From an uncultured Bacteroides sp. (lineage in GTDB: Bacteria; Bacteroidota; Bacteroidia; Bacteroidales; Bacteroidaceae), in the NCBI GenBank assembly GCA_944320865.1, contig CALUJC010000002.1:59168-123167 (forward strand): DNA of 64,000 bases. Reading direction: 5' to 3'. Under the pieces are notes generated by a model. The model worked only from the letters and a program-made list of their open reading frames with translations. It did no database searches and had not been told where the DNA came from. Made by a program: the position numbers and the translations under genes. Below, one piece after another: positions 1 to 9,128 of this stretch. Within the stretch, counting starts at the first letter, position 1, and the number at the start of each line of letters is the position of its first letter.

Positions 1-906
1 ACAATGGAATTGCGTAAACGTTATGGTAATGAACATGTAGTGGCCGGATATATTCCCGGTGCGGAACCTCAAGGAGAGTTGAAGGCTTCCGGCCCTTTTG
101 GCATTGCCGATGTAACGGATAGTAAAACGATAGGTGAAATCGTAAAAGATTATAAGGTTGATACCATATATAATTTGGCTGCCTTATTGTCTGTGGTTGC
201 TGAGAGCAAGCCGATTTTGGCCTGGAAAATAGGAATTGACGGCTTATGGAATGTGCTGGAGGTAGCTCGTGCTTACAAGTGCGCGGTGTTTACACCGAGT
301 TCGATAGGTTCTTTCGGACAAAGTACTCCTCATGTGAAAACACCTCAAGATACCATTCAACGACCTTCTACCATGTACGGGGTGACGAAAGTGACTACGG
401 AGTTGCTGAGCGATTATTATTATGTGAAGTATGGAGTAGATACCCGCTCGGTGCGTTTTCCGGGCATTATTTCTTATAAGACGCTTCCGGGAGGAGGTAC
501 AACAGATTATGCCGTTGATATTTATTATGCGGCTGTGCGTGGCGAAAAGTTTGTGTCGCCGATAAAGGCAGGTACTTATATGGATATGATGTATATGCCT
601 GATGCTTTGAATGCAGCTATCCAATTGATGGAAGCTGATGTTACACGTTTGAAGCATCGAAACGCTTTTAATATCGCCTCCATGAGTTTTGATCCGGAGG
701 GCATCTATAAGGCAATTAAGAAGTATGTACCTGATTTTGAAATGACTTATGAGGTAGACCCCTTGAAGCAGTCTATTGCCGATAGTTGGCCTGATTGTAT
801 GGATGATACATGTGCTCGTGAAGAATGGGGATGGAAACCTCATTATGATTTGGACTCTATGACCATAGATATGCTTGATAAACTGAGAGTTAAACTGAAT
901 AAATGA
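1..906 (+). CDS. NAD-dependent epimerase/dehydratase, L-threonine 3-dehydrogenase-like (5' partial)
   Basis: Short-chain (extended SDR) dehydrogenase of the type that oxidises L-threonine to 2-amino-3-ketobutyrate with NAD. The reading frame is open to the first base of the window, and the N-terminal glycine-rich Rossmann loop (roughly 20 residues) lies outside it. The ATG at base 4 is therefore internal, not the start. The extended-SDR catalytic motif is present as TMYGVTK (Tyr and Lys near residues 125 and 129 counted from base 4), with a serine-rich stretch TPSSIGSFG before it. The C-terminal half carries the substrate-binding loop and a DDTCAREEWGW stretch typical of this group. The stop overlaps the next gene's start by 4 bases, so the two are probably co-transcribed. 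Family assignment is firm. Threonine specificity is from family resemblance only. Confidence 0.85.
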   Translation, partial: TMELRKRYGNEHVVAGYIPGAEPQGELKASGPFGIADVTDSKTIGEIVKDYKVDTIYNLAALLSVVAESKPILAWKIGIDGLWNVLEVARAYKCAVFTPSSIGSFGQSTPHVKTPQDTIQRPSTMYGVTKVTTELLSDYYYVKYGVDTRSVRFPGIISYKTLPGGGTTDYAVDIYYAAVRGEKFVSPIKAGTYMDMMYMPDALNAAIQLMEADVTRLKHRNAFNIASMSFDPEGIYKAIKKYVPDFEMTYEVDPLKQSIADSWPDCMDDTCAREEWGWKPHYDLDSMTIDMLDKLRVKLNK

Positions 907-1742
907 AAAAAGAACTGATAGGATTGTTTGGGTTAGTCATTCTGTTATCGTGTAGCGGACGGAATGCTAAAGAGGATCCTTTTACCGTTATGGCTCAATT
1001 GCCCGACTCTATAAGTCAAGAGGTCGGTACATTGCCGTTGAAGGAGGTGTTGACACCTTTGGAAGCCGATGAGTTGTTTGATGATTTTATTTTCAACTAT
1101 GCATTGGACGAAAAGTTACAAAGACAGCGCACGCGGTTTCCTTTACCTTATCGTTGCGGAGACACATTGAGAACCATTGAGGAAAAAGATTGGAAACATG
1201 ACTATTTGTTTGCCAAACAAAACTATTACACGCTTCTTTTTGATCGGGAGGAAGATATGGAGATGGTTGGCGATACGACTTTGCATGCAGTGCAGGTAGA
1301 GTGGATATCATTGACTGAACCTTTGAAGAAAAAGTATTATTTTGAACGGGATAAGGGCATGTGGATGCTCGTTTCCATTGAAATGTTGCCCATGAAAGAA
1401 CGGGTAAAGAATGATTTCTTATCTTTCTATACGCATTTTTCTGTAGATAGTCTTTTTCAAGCGCGTCACATTTTATTCCCTTTACATTTTATTACGATAG
1501 ATCCTGATGATGAGTTTTCGGTATTGGAAACTACTTTGGAAGCGAACCAATGGTATGCTTTCCGCCCTCAGATGCCGACAGGCATGCTCTCGAATATTTG
1601 TTATGGCCAGCGGAACGATGAACTTTCTACAGCGAAGATATTAAAGGTGAACGGAATAAGCAATGGCTACTCTAATATCTTTTATTTCCGCAAATTGGGA
1701 GGAGAATGGAAGTTGTATAAATATGAAGATACAAGTATTTAA
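903..1742 (+). CDS. DUF4348 family lipoprotein
   Basis: A 279-residue protein with a lipoprotein signal: a hydrophobic stretch after MKKEL ending in LLSC, so Cys16 would be lipidated and the protein anchored in the cell envelope. The rest is a soluble mixed alpha/beta domain with no catalytic motif that I recognise. It resembles the Bacteroidales DUF4348 family of unknown function. Its ATG overlaps the end of the dehydrogenase gene (ATGA-type overlap), and murB follows 12 bases later, so it sits inside a small operon. The link to threonine catabolism or to the cell wall is positional only. Confidence 0.7.
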   Translation: MKKELIGLFGLVILLSCSGRNAKEDPFTVMAQLPDSISQEVGTLPLKEVLTPLEADELFDDFIFNYALDEKLQRQRTRFPLPYRCGDTLRTIEEKDWKHDYLFAKQNYYTLLFDREEDMEMVGDTTLHAVQVEWISLTEPLKKKYYFERDKGMWMLVSIEMLPMKERVKNDFLSFYTHFSVDSLFQARHILFPLHFITIDPDDEFSVLETTLEANQWYAFRPQMPTGMLSNICYGQRNDELSTAKILKVNGISNGYSNIFYFRKLGGEWKLYKYEDTSI

Positions 1743-1754
1743 CGTTGCATATAC

Positions 1755-2759
1755 ATGGCTGTGTTGAATAATTATTCCTTGTTGGAGCATAATACTTTTG
1801 GAATCGATGTTCGTGCGTCACGCTTCATGGAGTATGATTCGGAAAGCGAATTGATGACTTTTCTTGTGCATGAAGAGCTTCAAGTTCCATTTCTGCATAT
1901 AGGTAGAGGGAGCAATCTTTTGTTTACCAAAGATTATGAAGGTACTGTGTTACATTCGTGCATTCGGGGAGTGGAAATTTTGGAAGAAGATGATAAACGT
2001 GTACGGGTGCGTGTCGGGGCAGGTACACTTTGGGATGACTTTGTGGCGTGTTGTGTAGTACGTGGGTGGTATGGTGCCGAAAATTTGTCTTTGATACCAG
2101 GCGAGGTAGGAGCTTCTGCCGTGCAAAATATTGGTGCTTACGGTGTGGAGGTAAAAGACTTGATTGAAGCGGTAGAAACCGTTGATATTCACGGAAAGAA
2201 GCGAATTTATGCTAATGCCGAGTGTAAGTATGCATATAGGGATAGTATATTCAAACGTCCGGACATGAAATCGGTCTTTGTAACTCGCGTACGTTTTTCA
2301 CTCAGCAAAAAGCCTTGTTATAGGTTGGACTATGGTGCTATTCACGCGGAGTTGGAAAAATATCCTGCGCTAGACTTGCAAACCATACGTAGAGTTATTA
2401 TAAAAATTCGGCAAGCAAAACTGCCAGACCCGAAAGTGTTGGGAAATGCAGGTAGTTTTTTTAAAAACCCGGTTGTGCCGCGCGGGCGATTCGAAGAACT
2501 ATTGCGTCAATATCCTGGCATGCCTTTTTATGAAGTGGGTACGGACTTTGTGAAAATCCCGGCCGGTTGGCTTATTGAGCAATGTGGCTGGAAAGGGAAG
2601 GCCTTTGGAAGGGCATCGGTGCACCTCCGCCAAGCTTTGGTTTTGGTTAACCTAGGTGGGGCCCAGGGGCATGAAATCGTGGCTTTGGCCAATGCGGTGG
2701 CATCTTCGGTGTACGATAGGTTCCATATAAGAATTTATCCCGAAGTAAACATTGTTTAA
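1755..2759 (+). CDS. murB: UDP-N-acetylenolpyruvoylglucosamine reductase MurB
   Basis: FAD enzyme that reduces UDP-GlcNAc-enolpyruvate to UDP-N-acetylmuramate with NADPH, the second committed step of peptidoglycan synthesis in the cytoplasm. The 334-residue length fits the longer, E. coli-like MurB type. The FAD-binding motif GRGSNLLF and the loop [18 protein letters not shown] are both clear, followed by the substrate-binding region with YAYRDSIFK and GSFFKNP, in which the Ser acts as proton donor in the family. It starts 12 bases after the DUF4348 gene. Its stop lies 16 bases before the likely start of the metallo-hydrolase, suggesting one transcript. Confidence 0.96.
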   Translation: MAVLNNYSLLEHNTFGIDVRASRFMEYDSESELMTFLVHEELQVPFLHIGRGSNLLFTKDYEGTVLHSCIRGVEILEEDDKRVRVRVGAGTLWDDFVACCVVRGWYGAENLSLIPGEVGASAVQNIGAYGVEVKDLIEAVETVDIHGKKRIYANAECKYAYRDSIFKRPDMKSVFVTRVRFSLSKKPCYRLDYGAIHAELEKYPALDLQTIRRVIIKIRQAKLPDPKVLGNAGSFFKNPVVPRGRFEELLRQYPGMPFYEVGTDFVKIPAGWLIEQCGWKGKAFGRASVHLRQALVLVNLGGAQGHEIVALANAVASSVYDRFHIRIYPEVNIV

Positions 2760-2775
2760 AGAATTCGGCAGAAAT

Positions 2776-3540
2776 ATGAAACTGAAGATATTAGGAAGCG
2801 GGACGTCTACCGGCGTGCCAGAAGTGGGGTGTAAATGCCCGGTGTGTACATCTACTGATAAACGCGACAATCGTTTGCGTTCGTCTGCCTTGGTATGTAC
2901 CAATGATGCGAATATATTGATAGATTGCGGTCCTGATTTTAGGGAACAGGTGTTGCGGGCCGGTTTTTTTGAACCGATAGACGGGGTGCTGATCACTCAT
3001 GAACATTATGACCATGTGGGGGGGCTGGACGATTTGCGCCCTTTTTGTCGTTTTGGTGAGATTCCTATTTATACTAATGCCTATACTGCTGGCCATTTGC
3101 GTGCCCGTATGCCTTATTGCTTTGTTGATAAGGTTTATCCAGGTGTTCCTCGTATTTTCTTGCAAGAGGTGGAAGCCGGGGCTCCTTTTTACATCCATCA
3201 GACGGAGGTGTTGCCTTTGGAGGTAATGCATGGACAGCTTCCTATTCTGGGGTATCGCATTAATGGACGTTTGGGGTATGTTACCGATATGCTGACAATG
3301 CCTTCTGCTTCTTATGATTGCTTGAAAGGGGTAGATATATTGGTCGTTAATGCGCTCCGCGTGAAGCCACATCCTACACATCAATGCATAGCAGAAGCAA
3401 TAGATACAGCGAGTCGCATTGGTGCTAAAGAAACTTATTTTATTCATATGAGCCACCATGCCGGGCTTCATGCTGAAATATCCAGGCAGCTTCCGCCTCA
3501 TATGTATTTTGCATATGATGGTCTGGAAATACTATTTTAA
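2776..3540 (+). CDS. MBL-fold metallo-hydrolase, PhnP-like
   Basis: Metallo-beta-lactamase-fold hydrolase of about 254 residues, resembling the PhnP/RNase Z-like phosphodiesterase group. I use the ATG at 2776 (MKLKILGSGTSTGVPEVGC) rather than the upstream in-frame ATG at 2752. The 2776 start matches the usual N-terminus of the family, and the earlier one would overlap murB. An early Cys cluster (GCKCPVC) recalls the structural zinc site of PhnP. The metal motif THEHYDHVGG is intact, and later histidines (HGQLPILGYR, FIHMSHHAGLH) complete the two-metal site. The substrate is unknown. Cyclic phosphodiesters are the precedent. Confidence 0.85.
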   Translation: MKLKILGSGTSTGVPEVGCKCPVCTSTDKRDNRLRSSALVCTNDANILIDCGPDFREQVLRAGFFEPIDGVLITHEHYDHVGGLDDLRPFCRFGEIPIYTNAYTAGHLRARMPYCFVDKVYPGVPRIFLQEVEAGAPFYIHQTEVLPLEVMHGQLPILGYRINGRLGYVTDMLTMPSASYDCLKGVDILVVNALRVKPHPTHQCIAEAIDTASRIGAKETYFIHMSHHAGLHAEISRQLPPHMYFAYDGLEILF

Positions 3541-3557
3541 ACTTTCTGCAACATTCA

Positions 3558-3589
3558 TTTGTTTTTATTAATATAAAGTGCTATTTTTG
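3558..3589 (+). promoter_or_regulatory. Bacteroidetes-type promoter for the DUF3352 gene
   Basis: TTTG at 3558-3561, a 20-base spacer, then TATTTTTG at 3582-3589. This is an exact fit to the Bacteroidetes primary sigma consensus. It lies 20 bases before the ATG at 3609, implying a short leader. Confidence 0.7.
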
Positions 3590-3608
3590 CGGAGTTAATG
3601 GATGAATT

Positions 3609-5255
3609 ATGAAGCCTCAACTCCTTATACGAACAATTACTATTATCGTTATAGTATTGCTATGCGCAGGGATTGGTGTGTATTCATTCTGGTGTTTAGA
3701 CAGGGAAGAAAGTCTGCAAGATTTTAATCTTTATACTTTGGTGCCTCAAGATGCGGTGGCTGTGCTTGAAACGGATTATGTAGAGCGTCTTATAGATGAT
3801 GTTGAACAATTGTCTTGTAGCAAAGATGGCTATTATTTGTATGTGTCGGAAATATTTACGTATTTGAAGAATCATCTGCATGCTTTATTGGATGATACCC
3901 CTCATGGTTTGAGTACGCAAATGAACAGAGCGCTTATCAGCTTTCATGCACCGGACAATCCAATAAATCAGGTGTTATATTGTGGTTTGGGCACGGAAGA
4001 TTATGATTTGGTAGGCGCTTTTTGGGATGAATGCTCTTTAGGTCCTTACCCTGTGAAGACATTTGACTATAGGAGGAGAAAAATCTATATTTATCCGATG
4101 GAAAACGGCCTTTTCCTTTCGGTTTTCTTTACTCGTCATTTTATGGTTGCTGGGTTTCAAAAGAAACTGGTAGAGCAGGTTATCGATACCTATCTTGATA
4201 AAAATAATTCATTGTTGGAACAACCCGAATTTGAATTGGTTTATGAAGATAAGCAGCGTCGTGGTTCCTCGGCTGTACTATATGCCAATTTGAATGCAGT
4301 GAAGATGGGGGCAGCTTCCGATACATCGCAAGTATGCGCACGGTTGGGAAACTGGTGTGGATTTGATTTACGACTGGACGGAGATGTAATCTATTGTGCT
4401 GGGATGTATAATGATACCGATTCTTTGTCTAACACATATATGAATGCTTTGCGCAGGCAGCAAGCATTGAAGGGCTTTCCTGATGCCTATCTTCCGACAT
4501 CCACATTTTATTATCATTGTTGGTCGGCTTCCGATAAAAAGGCTATTTTACGTTATGCTGACTCTTTGCATTATGTGCCTTCTTTTTATGGGACTAATGT
4601 TGAGCAATGGCACAAAGCATATGCAGATTTCTGGCTTGATTATGGCGGAGAGAGTATGATAAGTGCTTATTTCATGTCGACGGATGCTGCAGATAAGCGG
4701 CCTTGTTCAGTGTTGATATCTTCATTGAAGAATGAATTAAGTGCTGAACGGCAATTGCGTTCTTTGTTGTATGCTATTCCTTATGATAAAGGACTCTTTC
4801 CCGGAGGTCCTTCAGTTCAAAAATACTTGTATTATTCAGATTCGCGGCGTCTGCGGGTATATACGTTACCGGGAAATGCTATGTTCACTCAGTTGACAGG
4901 CATGGCAGCAGAAAAAGGATCTTATGTTGTAGCATGTTTCTACCAAGGATGTCTGTTGATGGCCTCTGATCTGCGTGCTCTTTCAGCTTATATAACAGCC
5001 GTCGAAAATGAAGAACAAGCCTGTATCATCAGTAAAACAGAATGGTTGGAGGCTTTGTCTTCGTCTTACAATTCATTGATTGTAATGGATATGGAAACAC
5101 TATCTTGTCAGCCGATAGAATATCTGCGCCAAATTCCGGCATTTTTTTGTGAGCATGCTGCCTTTTTTAAACGTTTTCTGATCACTATCCAGCTGACGTG
5201 TACAGAGGGGATTGTTTATCCTTGTCTTACGATGTTTTATAAAGGGAATATATAA
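3609..5255 (+). CDS. DUF3352-like membrane-anchored protein
   Basis: A 548-residue protein with one N-terminal membrane helix (about residues 7-28) and a large extracytoplasmic part. The repeated pattern of short beta segments and the opening LVPQDAVAVLETDYVERL resemble the DUF3352 group of envelope proteins of unknown function. No catalytic motif is visible. It has its own promoter just upstream and a strong terminator downstream (5311-5357), so it is probably monocistronic. The family call is moderate, the membrane anchor is clear, and I infer no function. Confidence 0.6.
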   Translation: MKPQLLIRTITIIVIVLLCAGIGVYSFWCLDREESLQDFNLYTLVPQDAVAVLETDYVERLIDDVEQLSCSKDGYYLYVSEIFTYLKNHLHALLDDTPHGLSTQMNRALISFHAPDNPINQVLYCGLGTEDYDLVGAFWDECSLGPYPVKTFDYRRRKIYIYPMENGLFLSVFFTRHFMVAGFQKKLVEQVIDTYLDKNNSLLEQPEFELVYEDKQRRGSSAVLYANLNAVKMGAASDTSQVCARLGNWCGFDLRLDGDVIYCAGMYNDTDSLSNTYMNALRRQQALKGFPDAYLPTSTFYYHCWSASDKKAILRYADSLHYVPSFYGTNVEQWHKAYADFWLDYGGESMISAYFMSTDAADKRPCSVLISSLKNELSAERQLRSLLYAIPYDKGLFPGGPSVQKYLYYSDSRRLRVYTLPGNAMFTQLTGMAAEKGSYVVACFYQGCLLMASDLRALSAYITAVENEEQACIISKTEWLEALSSSYNSLIVMDMETLSCQPIEYLRQIPAFFCEHAAFFKRFLITIQLTCTEGIVYPCLTMFYKGNI

Positions 5256-5310
5256 GTTCCCTCTATTTCAAGGACATTCATAAGGAGTATTCATTAAATA
5301 TTATAAAATT

Positions 5311-5357
5311 AGCCAACTAATTCATACACAAAATGTTGTGAAATAGTTGGCTTTTTT
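5311..5357 (+). terminator. Rho-independent terminator after the DUF3352 gene
   Basis: A 9-bp stem AGCCAACTA (5311-5319) / TAGTTGGCT (5344-5352) with a 24-base loop, followed by six T. It lies between the convergent DUF3352 and DUF3127 genes and serves the plus strand. Confidence 0.75.
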
Positions 5358-5406
5358 GTATCTTTAGGTGTCCCCCGAAAATAGGGACATTTACTGAATA
5401 TCTTTT

Positions 5407-5796
5407 TTAAAATGGTAGATCGTCTTTGTCGTCCCCAGCCAGAAAATCGGGGGCAGTAGTTGGTGCAGGAGGCGGAACTGTAGAACCTGCATTTATGACA
5501 TTAGAGGCTGTTGGGGCCGCATTGTTTGTCCGTTCTACTTTCCATGCACGGATGCTATTGAACCATCTGTCTTGCCATTGGCGTGCATCAATGTCGAAAG
5601 ATACCGTGAGCTCGTCGCCCATTTGAATGTTGAATTGGGATATCTTGTCGATGCCAAATACACTAAAGCACATTTTACGAGGGTATTGTCCACTTACAGT
5701 ATCTTCGATAACATATTCCTGTACAGTCCACTCACCATTTCTGCCAGTTCCGCTTCTTTGTGGAAGTATGGCAATGATTTTACCACTAAATTCCAT
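5407..5796 (-). CDS. DUF3127 domain protein (OB-fold, SSB-like)
   Basis: A 129-residue soluble protein. About residues 1-90 form a compact beta-rich domain (GKIIAILPQRSGTGRNGEW, then YPRKMCFSVFG and RWFNSIRAW), matching the Bacteroidetes DUF3127 family, which is predicted to have an OB fold. The tail is low complexity (Pro, Ala, Thr) and ends in an acidic tip, GDDKDDLPF. That layout of OB fold, flexible linker and acidic C-terminal tip ending in Pro-Phe is the one used by single-stranded DNA-binding protein to recruit partners. A nucleic-acid role is therefore plausible, but it is inference. It is divergent from dnaN, with about 165 bases between them. Confidence 0.75.
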   Translation of the reverse strand: MEFSGKIIAILPQRSGTGRNGEWTVQEYVIEDTVSGQYPRKMCFSVFGIDKISQFNIQMGDELTVSFDIDARQWQDRWFNSIRAWKVERTNNAAPTASNVINAGSTVPPPAPTTAPDFLAGDDKDDLPF

Positions 5797-5881
5797 TTTG
5801 TTTTTGTTTAAATGACGCGGCGAAGTTACAATTTTTTAGGAATATGCAATGAATAAATGGCTTTCTTTTTTTGTAGATTTC

Positions 5882-5912
5882 TTTGTGGTAGGGAATTCTT
5901 TTTATACTTTTG
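5882..5912 (+). promoter_or_regulatory. dnaN promoter
   Basis: TTTG at 5882-5885, a 19-base spacer, and TACTTTTG at 5905-5912. This matches the Bacteroidetes consensus exactly and gives a leader of about 45 bases before the dnaN ATG. Confidence 0.75.
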
Positions 5913-5961
5913 TCCATTAGTTTGCGATTAATGAAAACAGAAAACTTAAATATGTCATAAT

Positions 5962-7080
5962 ATGAAATTTATCGTTTCTAGTACCACGCTTTCTAATCAT
6001 TTGCAAGCGATTAGCCGTGTCATCAACTCAAAAAACTCATTACCCATTTTAGATTGTTTTTTATTTGAACTACAAGATGGTACGTTGTCCGTCACAGCTT
6101 CTGATAGTGAGACTACCATGACTACCACTCTTGAAGTGAATGAAAGTGATGCCGATGGCCGTCTTGCTATTCCTGCTAAGACACTGTTGGATGCTTTAAG
6201 GGAAATTCCGGAACAACCTTTGGCTTTTGAGATCAATGTTAGCACATTGGAGATTACGGTACAGTATATGAACGGGAAGTATAGCTTGATGGGACAAAAT
6301 GCAGATGAGTTTCCCCAATCTGCCCAGTTGGGAAATAATGTTGTTAGAGTAGAAATGGATGCTGCTGTTTTGTTGGGGGGTATTAACCGTACGGTGTTTT
6401 CTACAGCCGATGATGAATTGCGTCCGGTAATGAACGGAATCTATTTTGATATCACGACAGAAGACATAACTATGGTGGCTACGGACGGACATAAATTAGT
6501 GCGGTGCAAGACTTTGTCCGCCAAGGGTAGCGAGCGTGCAGCTTTTATTTTACCGAAGAAACCTGCAGGTTTGATGAAGAATCTTTTGCCTAAGGAGCAA
6601 GGGAATGTTGTCATTGAGTTCGATGATCGTAATGCAGTGTTTACGTTAGAACAGTACCGCATGGTGTGTCGCTTGATAGAAGGACGTTATCCTAATTACA
6701 ATTCTGTGATTCCGCAAAATAATCCTTATCGGGTGACCGTAGAACGTGCTTTATTGGTAGGCGCTTTACGGCGTGTTTCTATTTTCTCTTCACAGTCAAG
6801 TAGCCTTATCAAGTTAAAATTGCAGGAAAACCAAATGGTGATTTCGGCACAAGATATTGATTTTTCTACTTCGGCGGAAGAAACTTTGATTTGCCAATAT
6901 AGTGGTAATCCGATGAGTATAGGTTTCAATTCAACGTTCTTGATAGACATTTTGAATAACATCGTAGCCAGTGAGGTAGTCATTGAGCTGGCTGACCCGT
7001 CGCGTGCAGGTGTGATCGTTCCAGTAGAACAGGAAGAAAATGAAGACCTGTTGATGTTATTGATGCCGATGATGCTTTGA
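5962..7080 (+). CDS. dnaN: DNA polymerase III sliding clamp (beta subunit)
   Basis: Ring-forming processivity clamp of the replicative polymerase. At 372 residues it has the normal length, with three clamp domains. Visible hallmarks are the N-terminal MKFIVSSTTLSNHLQAISRV, the middle-domain VATDGHKL, the central IEGRYPNYNSVIP, and the C-terminal hydrophobic end LLMLLMPMML, where the family usually has a methionine-rich P-M-R-L type tail. It has its own promoter. An exonuclease and coaBC follow closely (20 and 4 bases), forming a plus-strand run of replication, repair and cofactor genes. Confidence 0.97.
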   Translation: MKFIVSSTTLSNHLQAISRVINSKNSLPILDCFLFELQDGTLSVTASDSETTMTTTLEVNESDADGRLAIPAKTLLDALREIPEQPLAFEINVSTLEITVQYMNGKYSLMGQNADEFPQSAQLGNNVVRVEMDAAVLLGGINRTVFSTADDELRPVMNGIYFDITTEDITMVATDGHKLVRCKTLSAKGSERAAFILPKKPAGLMKNLLPKEQGNVVIEFDDRNAVFTLEQYRMVCRLIEGRYPNYNSVIPQNNPYRVTVERALLVGALRRVSIFSSQSSSLIKLKLQENQMVISAQDIDFSTSAEETLICQYSGNPMSIGFNSTFLIDILNNIVASEVVIELADPSRAGVIVPVEQEENEDLLMLLMPMML

Positions 7081-7100
7081 TATTCTTATTGATATAGTGT

Positions 7101-7871
7101 ATGAAATTGAATTTGAAAAATCCCCTTGTTTTTTTTGATTTGGAGACAACGGGGACTAACATAAACAGTGATCGTATTGTAGAAATATGTTACCTGAAGG
7201 TCTATCCTAACGGAAATGAGGAGGCCAAGACTATGCGTATTAATCCGGAGATGCATATTCCTGAGGAAGCGTCGTCTGTTCATGGCATTTACGATAAAGA
7301 TGTGGCGGATTGTCCTACTTTTAAACAAGTAGCCCGCAGCATAGCCAACGATATAGAAGGATGTGATTTGGCAGGCTTTAATTCCAACCGTTTCGATATT
7401 CCTGTTTTGGCGGAAGAATTCCTGCGTGCCGGGGTCGATATTGATATGAGCCGTCGGAAATTTATTGATGTGCAAGTGATTTTCCATAAGATGGAGCAGC
7501 GCACACTCTCGGCTGCCTATAAATTCTACTGTGGAAAGAATTTGGAGGATGCCCATACGGCTGAAGCCGACACGCGGGCTACGTATGAGGTCTTGATGTC
7601 TCAATTGGACCGCTATCCCGAACTGCAAAACGATGTAAGCTTCTTGTCCGATTTCTCCAGCTTCAATAAGAATGTCGACTTTGCCGGGCGCATGGTTTAT
7701 GACGAAAAAGGAGTGGAAATCTTTAACTTCGGCAAATACAAGGGTATGCCTGTGGCTGAGGTCTTGAAGCGTGACCCCGGTTATTACGGCTGGATATTGA
7801 ACAGTGATTTCACACTGAACACCAAGGCTATGCTGACTAAAATACGTCTGCGTGAAATGACTCAAAAATAA
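7101..7871 (+). CDS. DEDDh 3'-5' exonuclease with C-terminal DUF3820-like domain
   Basis: A DnaQ-like exonuclease of 256 residues. The first motif FFDLETTG supplies the catalytic Asp and Glu. The second Asp is in GFNSNRFDIPVL, and the final His and Asp are in AHTAEADTRATYEV, so the active site looks complete. After about residue 205 a short domain (FNFGKYKGMPVAEV, then YYGWIL) matches the DUF3820 type often attached to such nucleases. It lies 20 bases after dnaN and 4 before coaBC. A proofreading or repair role with the clamp is plausible from position, but whether this is the polymerase epsilon subunit cannot be told from sequence. Confidence 0.9.
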   Translation: MKLNLKNPLVFFDLETTGTNINSDRIVEICYLKVYPNGNEEAKTMRINPEMHIPEEASSVHGIYDKDVADCPTFKQVARSIANDIEGCDLAGFNSNRFDIPVLAEEFLRAGVDIDMSRRKFIDVQVIFHKMEQRTLSAAYKFYCGKNLEDAHTAEADTRATYEVLMSQLDRYPELQNDVSFLSDFSSFNKNVDFAGRMVYDEKGVEIFNFGKYKGMPVAEVLKRDPGYYGWILNSDFTLNTKAMLTKIRLREMTQK

Positions 7872-7875
7872 GTTT

Positions 7876-9108
7876 ATGGCAAATACGTTGAAAGGGAAAA
7901 AGATAGTATTAGGCATAACCGGAAGTATTGCCGCATACAAGGCTTGTTACTTAATCCGTGGCCTGATTAAACGTGGAGCAGAGGTTCAAGTGGTCATTAC
8001 GCCTGCCGGAAAGGAGTTTATAACTCCTATCACATTGTCGGCCTTGACGAGCAAGCCGGTGATAAGCGATTTCTTTGCCCAAAGAGACGGTACTTGGCAT
8101 AGCCATGTGGATTTGGGATTGTGGGCCGATGCTATGCTGATAGCTCCGGCCACAGCCTCTACCATCGGAAAAATGGCAAACGGCATTGCCGACAATATGT
8201 TGGTGACGACTTACCTGTCGGCCAAGGCTCCCGTTTTTGTGGCTCCGGCAATGGATTTGGACATGTATGCCCATCCGTCTACTCAAAGAAATTTGGATAA
8301 ACTTCGTTCTTATGGCAATATCATCATAGAACCCGGCACGGGAGAATTGGCAAGCCACCTGGTGGGTAAAGGTCGTATGGAGGAGCCGGAGAATATCATC
8401 CGCCAACTGGAAATGTATTTTGCTGCCAAAGAGGGCGATTTGGTCGGGAAGAAAGTATTGATAACAACCGGCCCCACGTATGAAAAGATAGACCCTGTCC
8501 GCTTTATCGGCAATTACTCTTCCGGCAAGATGGGGATTGCTTTGGCCGACGAATGTACCAGTCGCGGGGCGGAAGTGATTTTAGTGGCCGGTCCTATTCA
8601 GCGGGCCACACGCTATCCGGTGGCGTATCGTTATGATGTGGAAACTGCTTCTGAAATGTACGAGGCTTCAGTTAAGTCATTCCCTGAGGCAGATGCCGCC
8701 ATTCTCTGCGCAGCGGTAGCCGATTATACGCCGGAGCAAATGGCGGAAGTGAAAATCAAACGTGAAAAAAGCGATGGACTGGCCTTGCAATTGAAACCCA
8801 CCCAAGACATCGCCGCCGCATTGGGCCGCATGAAGCAGGCGTCGGCAAGCCGTCTGGTATTGGTGGGCTTTGCGCTCGAAACAAACGATGAACAGCAAAA
8901 TGCTTGTGAGAAGTTGAGGAAAAAGAATCTAGACTTTATTGTGCTGAATTCTTTAAACGATAATGGCGCAGGCTTCCGCTATGATACCAATAAAATAAGC
9001 ATTATAGACCAAACCTCTAAGACGGATTATCCGTTAAAGCCGAAAACGGAAGTGGCGGCAGATATTATCGACCATTTGGTTGAGGTCTTTCGTGCACAGA
9101 ACATGTAA
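7876..9108 (+). CDS. coaBC: Phosphopantothenoylcysteine decarboxylase / phosphopantothenate-cysteine ligase
   Basis: Bifunctional coenzyme A enzyme of 410 residues. The N-terminal CoaC half (residues 1-185) is a flavoprotein decarboxylase with GSIAAYK, the active-site His in WHSHVDLG, and the APAMDLDMY motif. The CoaB half (about 190-405) joins phosphopantothenate and cysteine using CTP. It begins LITTGPTYEKIDPVRFI and carries SSGKMG, with the lysine region (KIKREKSDGLALQL) further on. It starts four bases after the exonuclease and is followed by recN after 20 bases, so it is co-transcribed. Confidence 0.97.
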   Translation: MANTLKGKKIVLGITGSIAAYKACYLIRGLIKRGAEVQVVITPAGKEFITPITLSALTSKPVISDFFAQRDGTWHSHVDLGLWADAMLIAPATASTIGKMANGIADNMLVTTYLSAKAPVFVAPAMDLDMYAHPSTQRNLDKLRSYGNIIIEPGTGELASHLVGKGRMEEPENIIRQLEMYFAAKEGDLVGKKVLITTGPTYEKIDPVRFIGNYSSGKMGIALADECTSRGAEVILVAGPIQRATRYPVAYRYDVETASEMYEASVKSFPEADAAILCAAVADYTPEQMAEVKIKREKSDGLALQLKPTQDIAAALGRMKQASASRLVLVGFALETNDEQQNACEKLRKKNLDFIVLNSLNDNGAGFRYDTNKISIIDQTSKTDYPLKPKTEVAADIIDHLVEVFRAQNM

Positions 9109-9128
9109 TAAGGATAGATAAAGTAAAT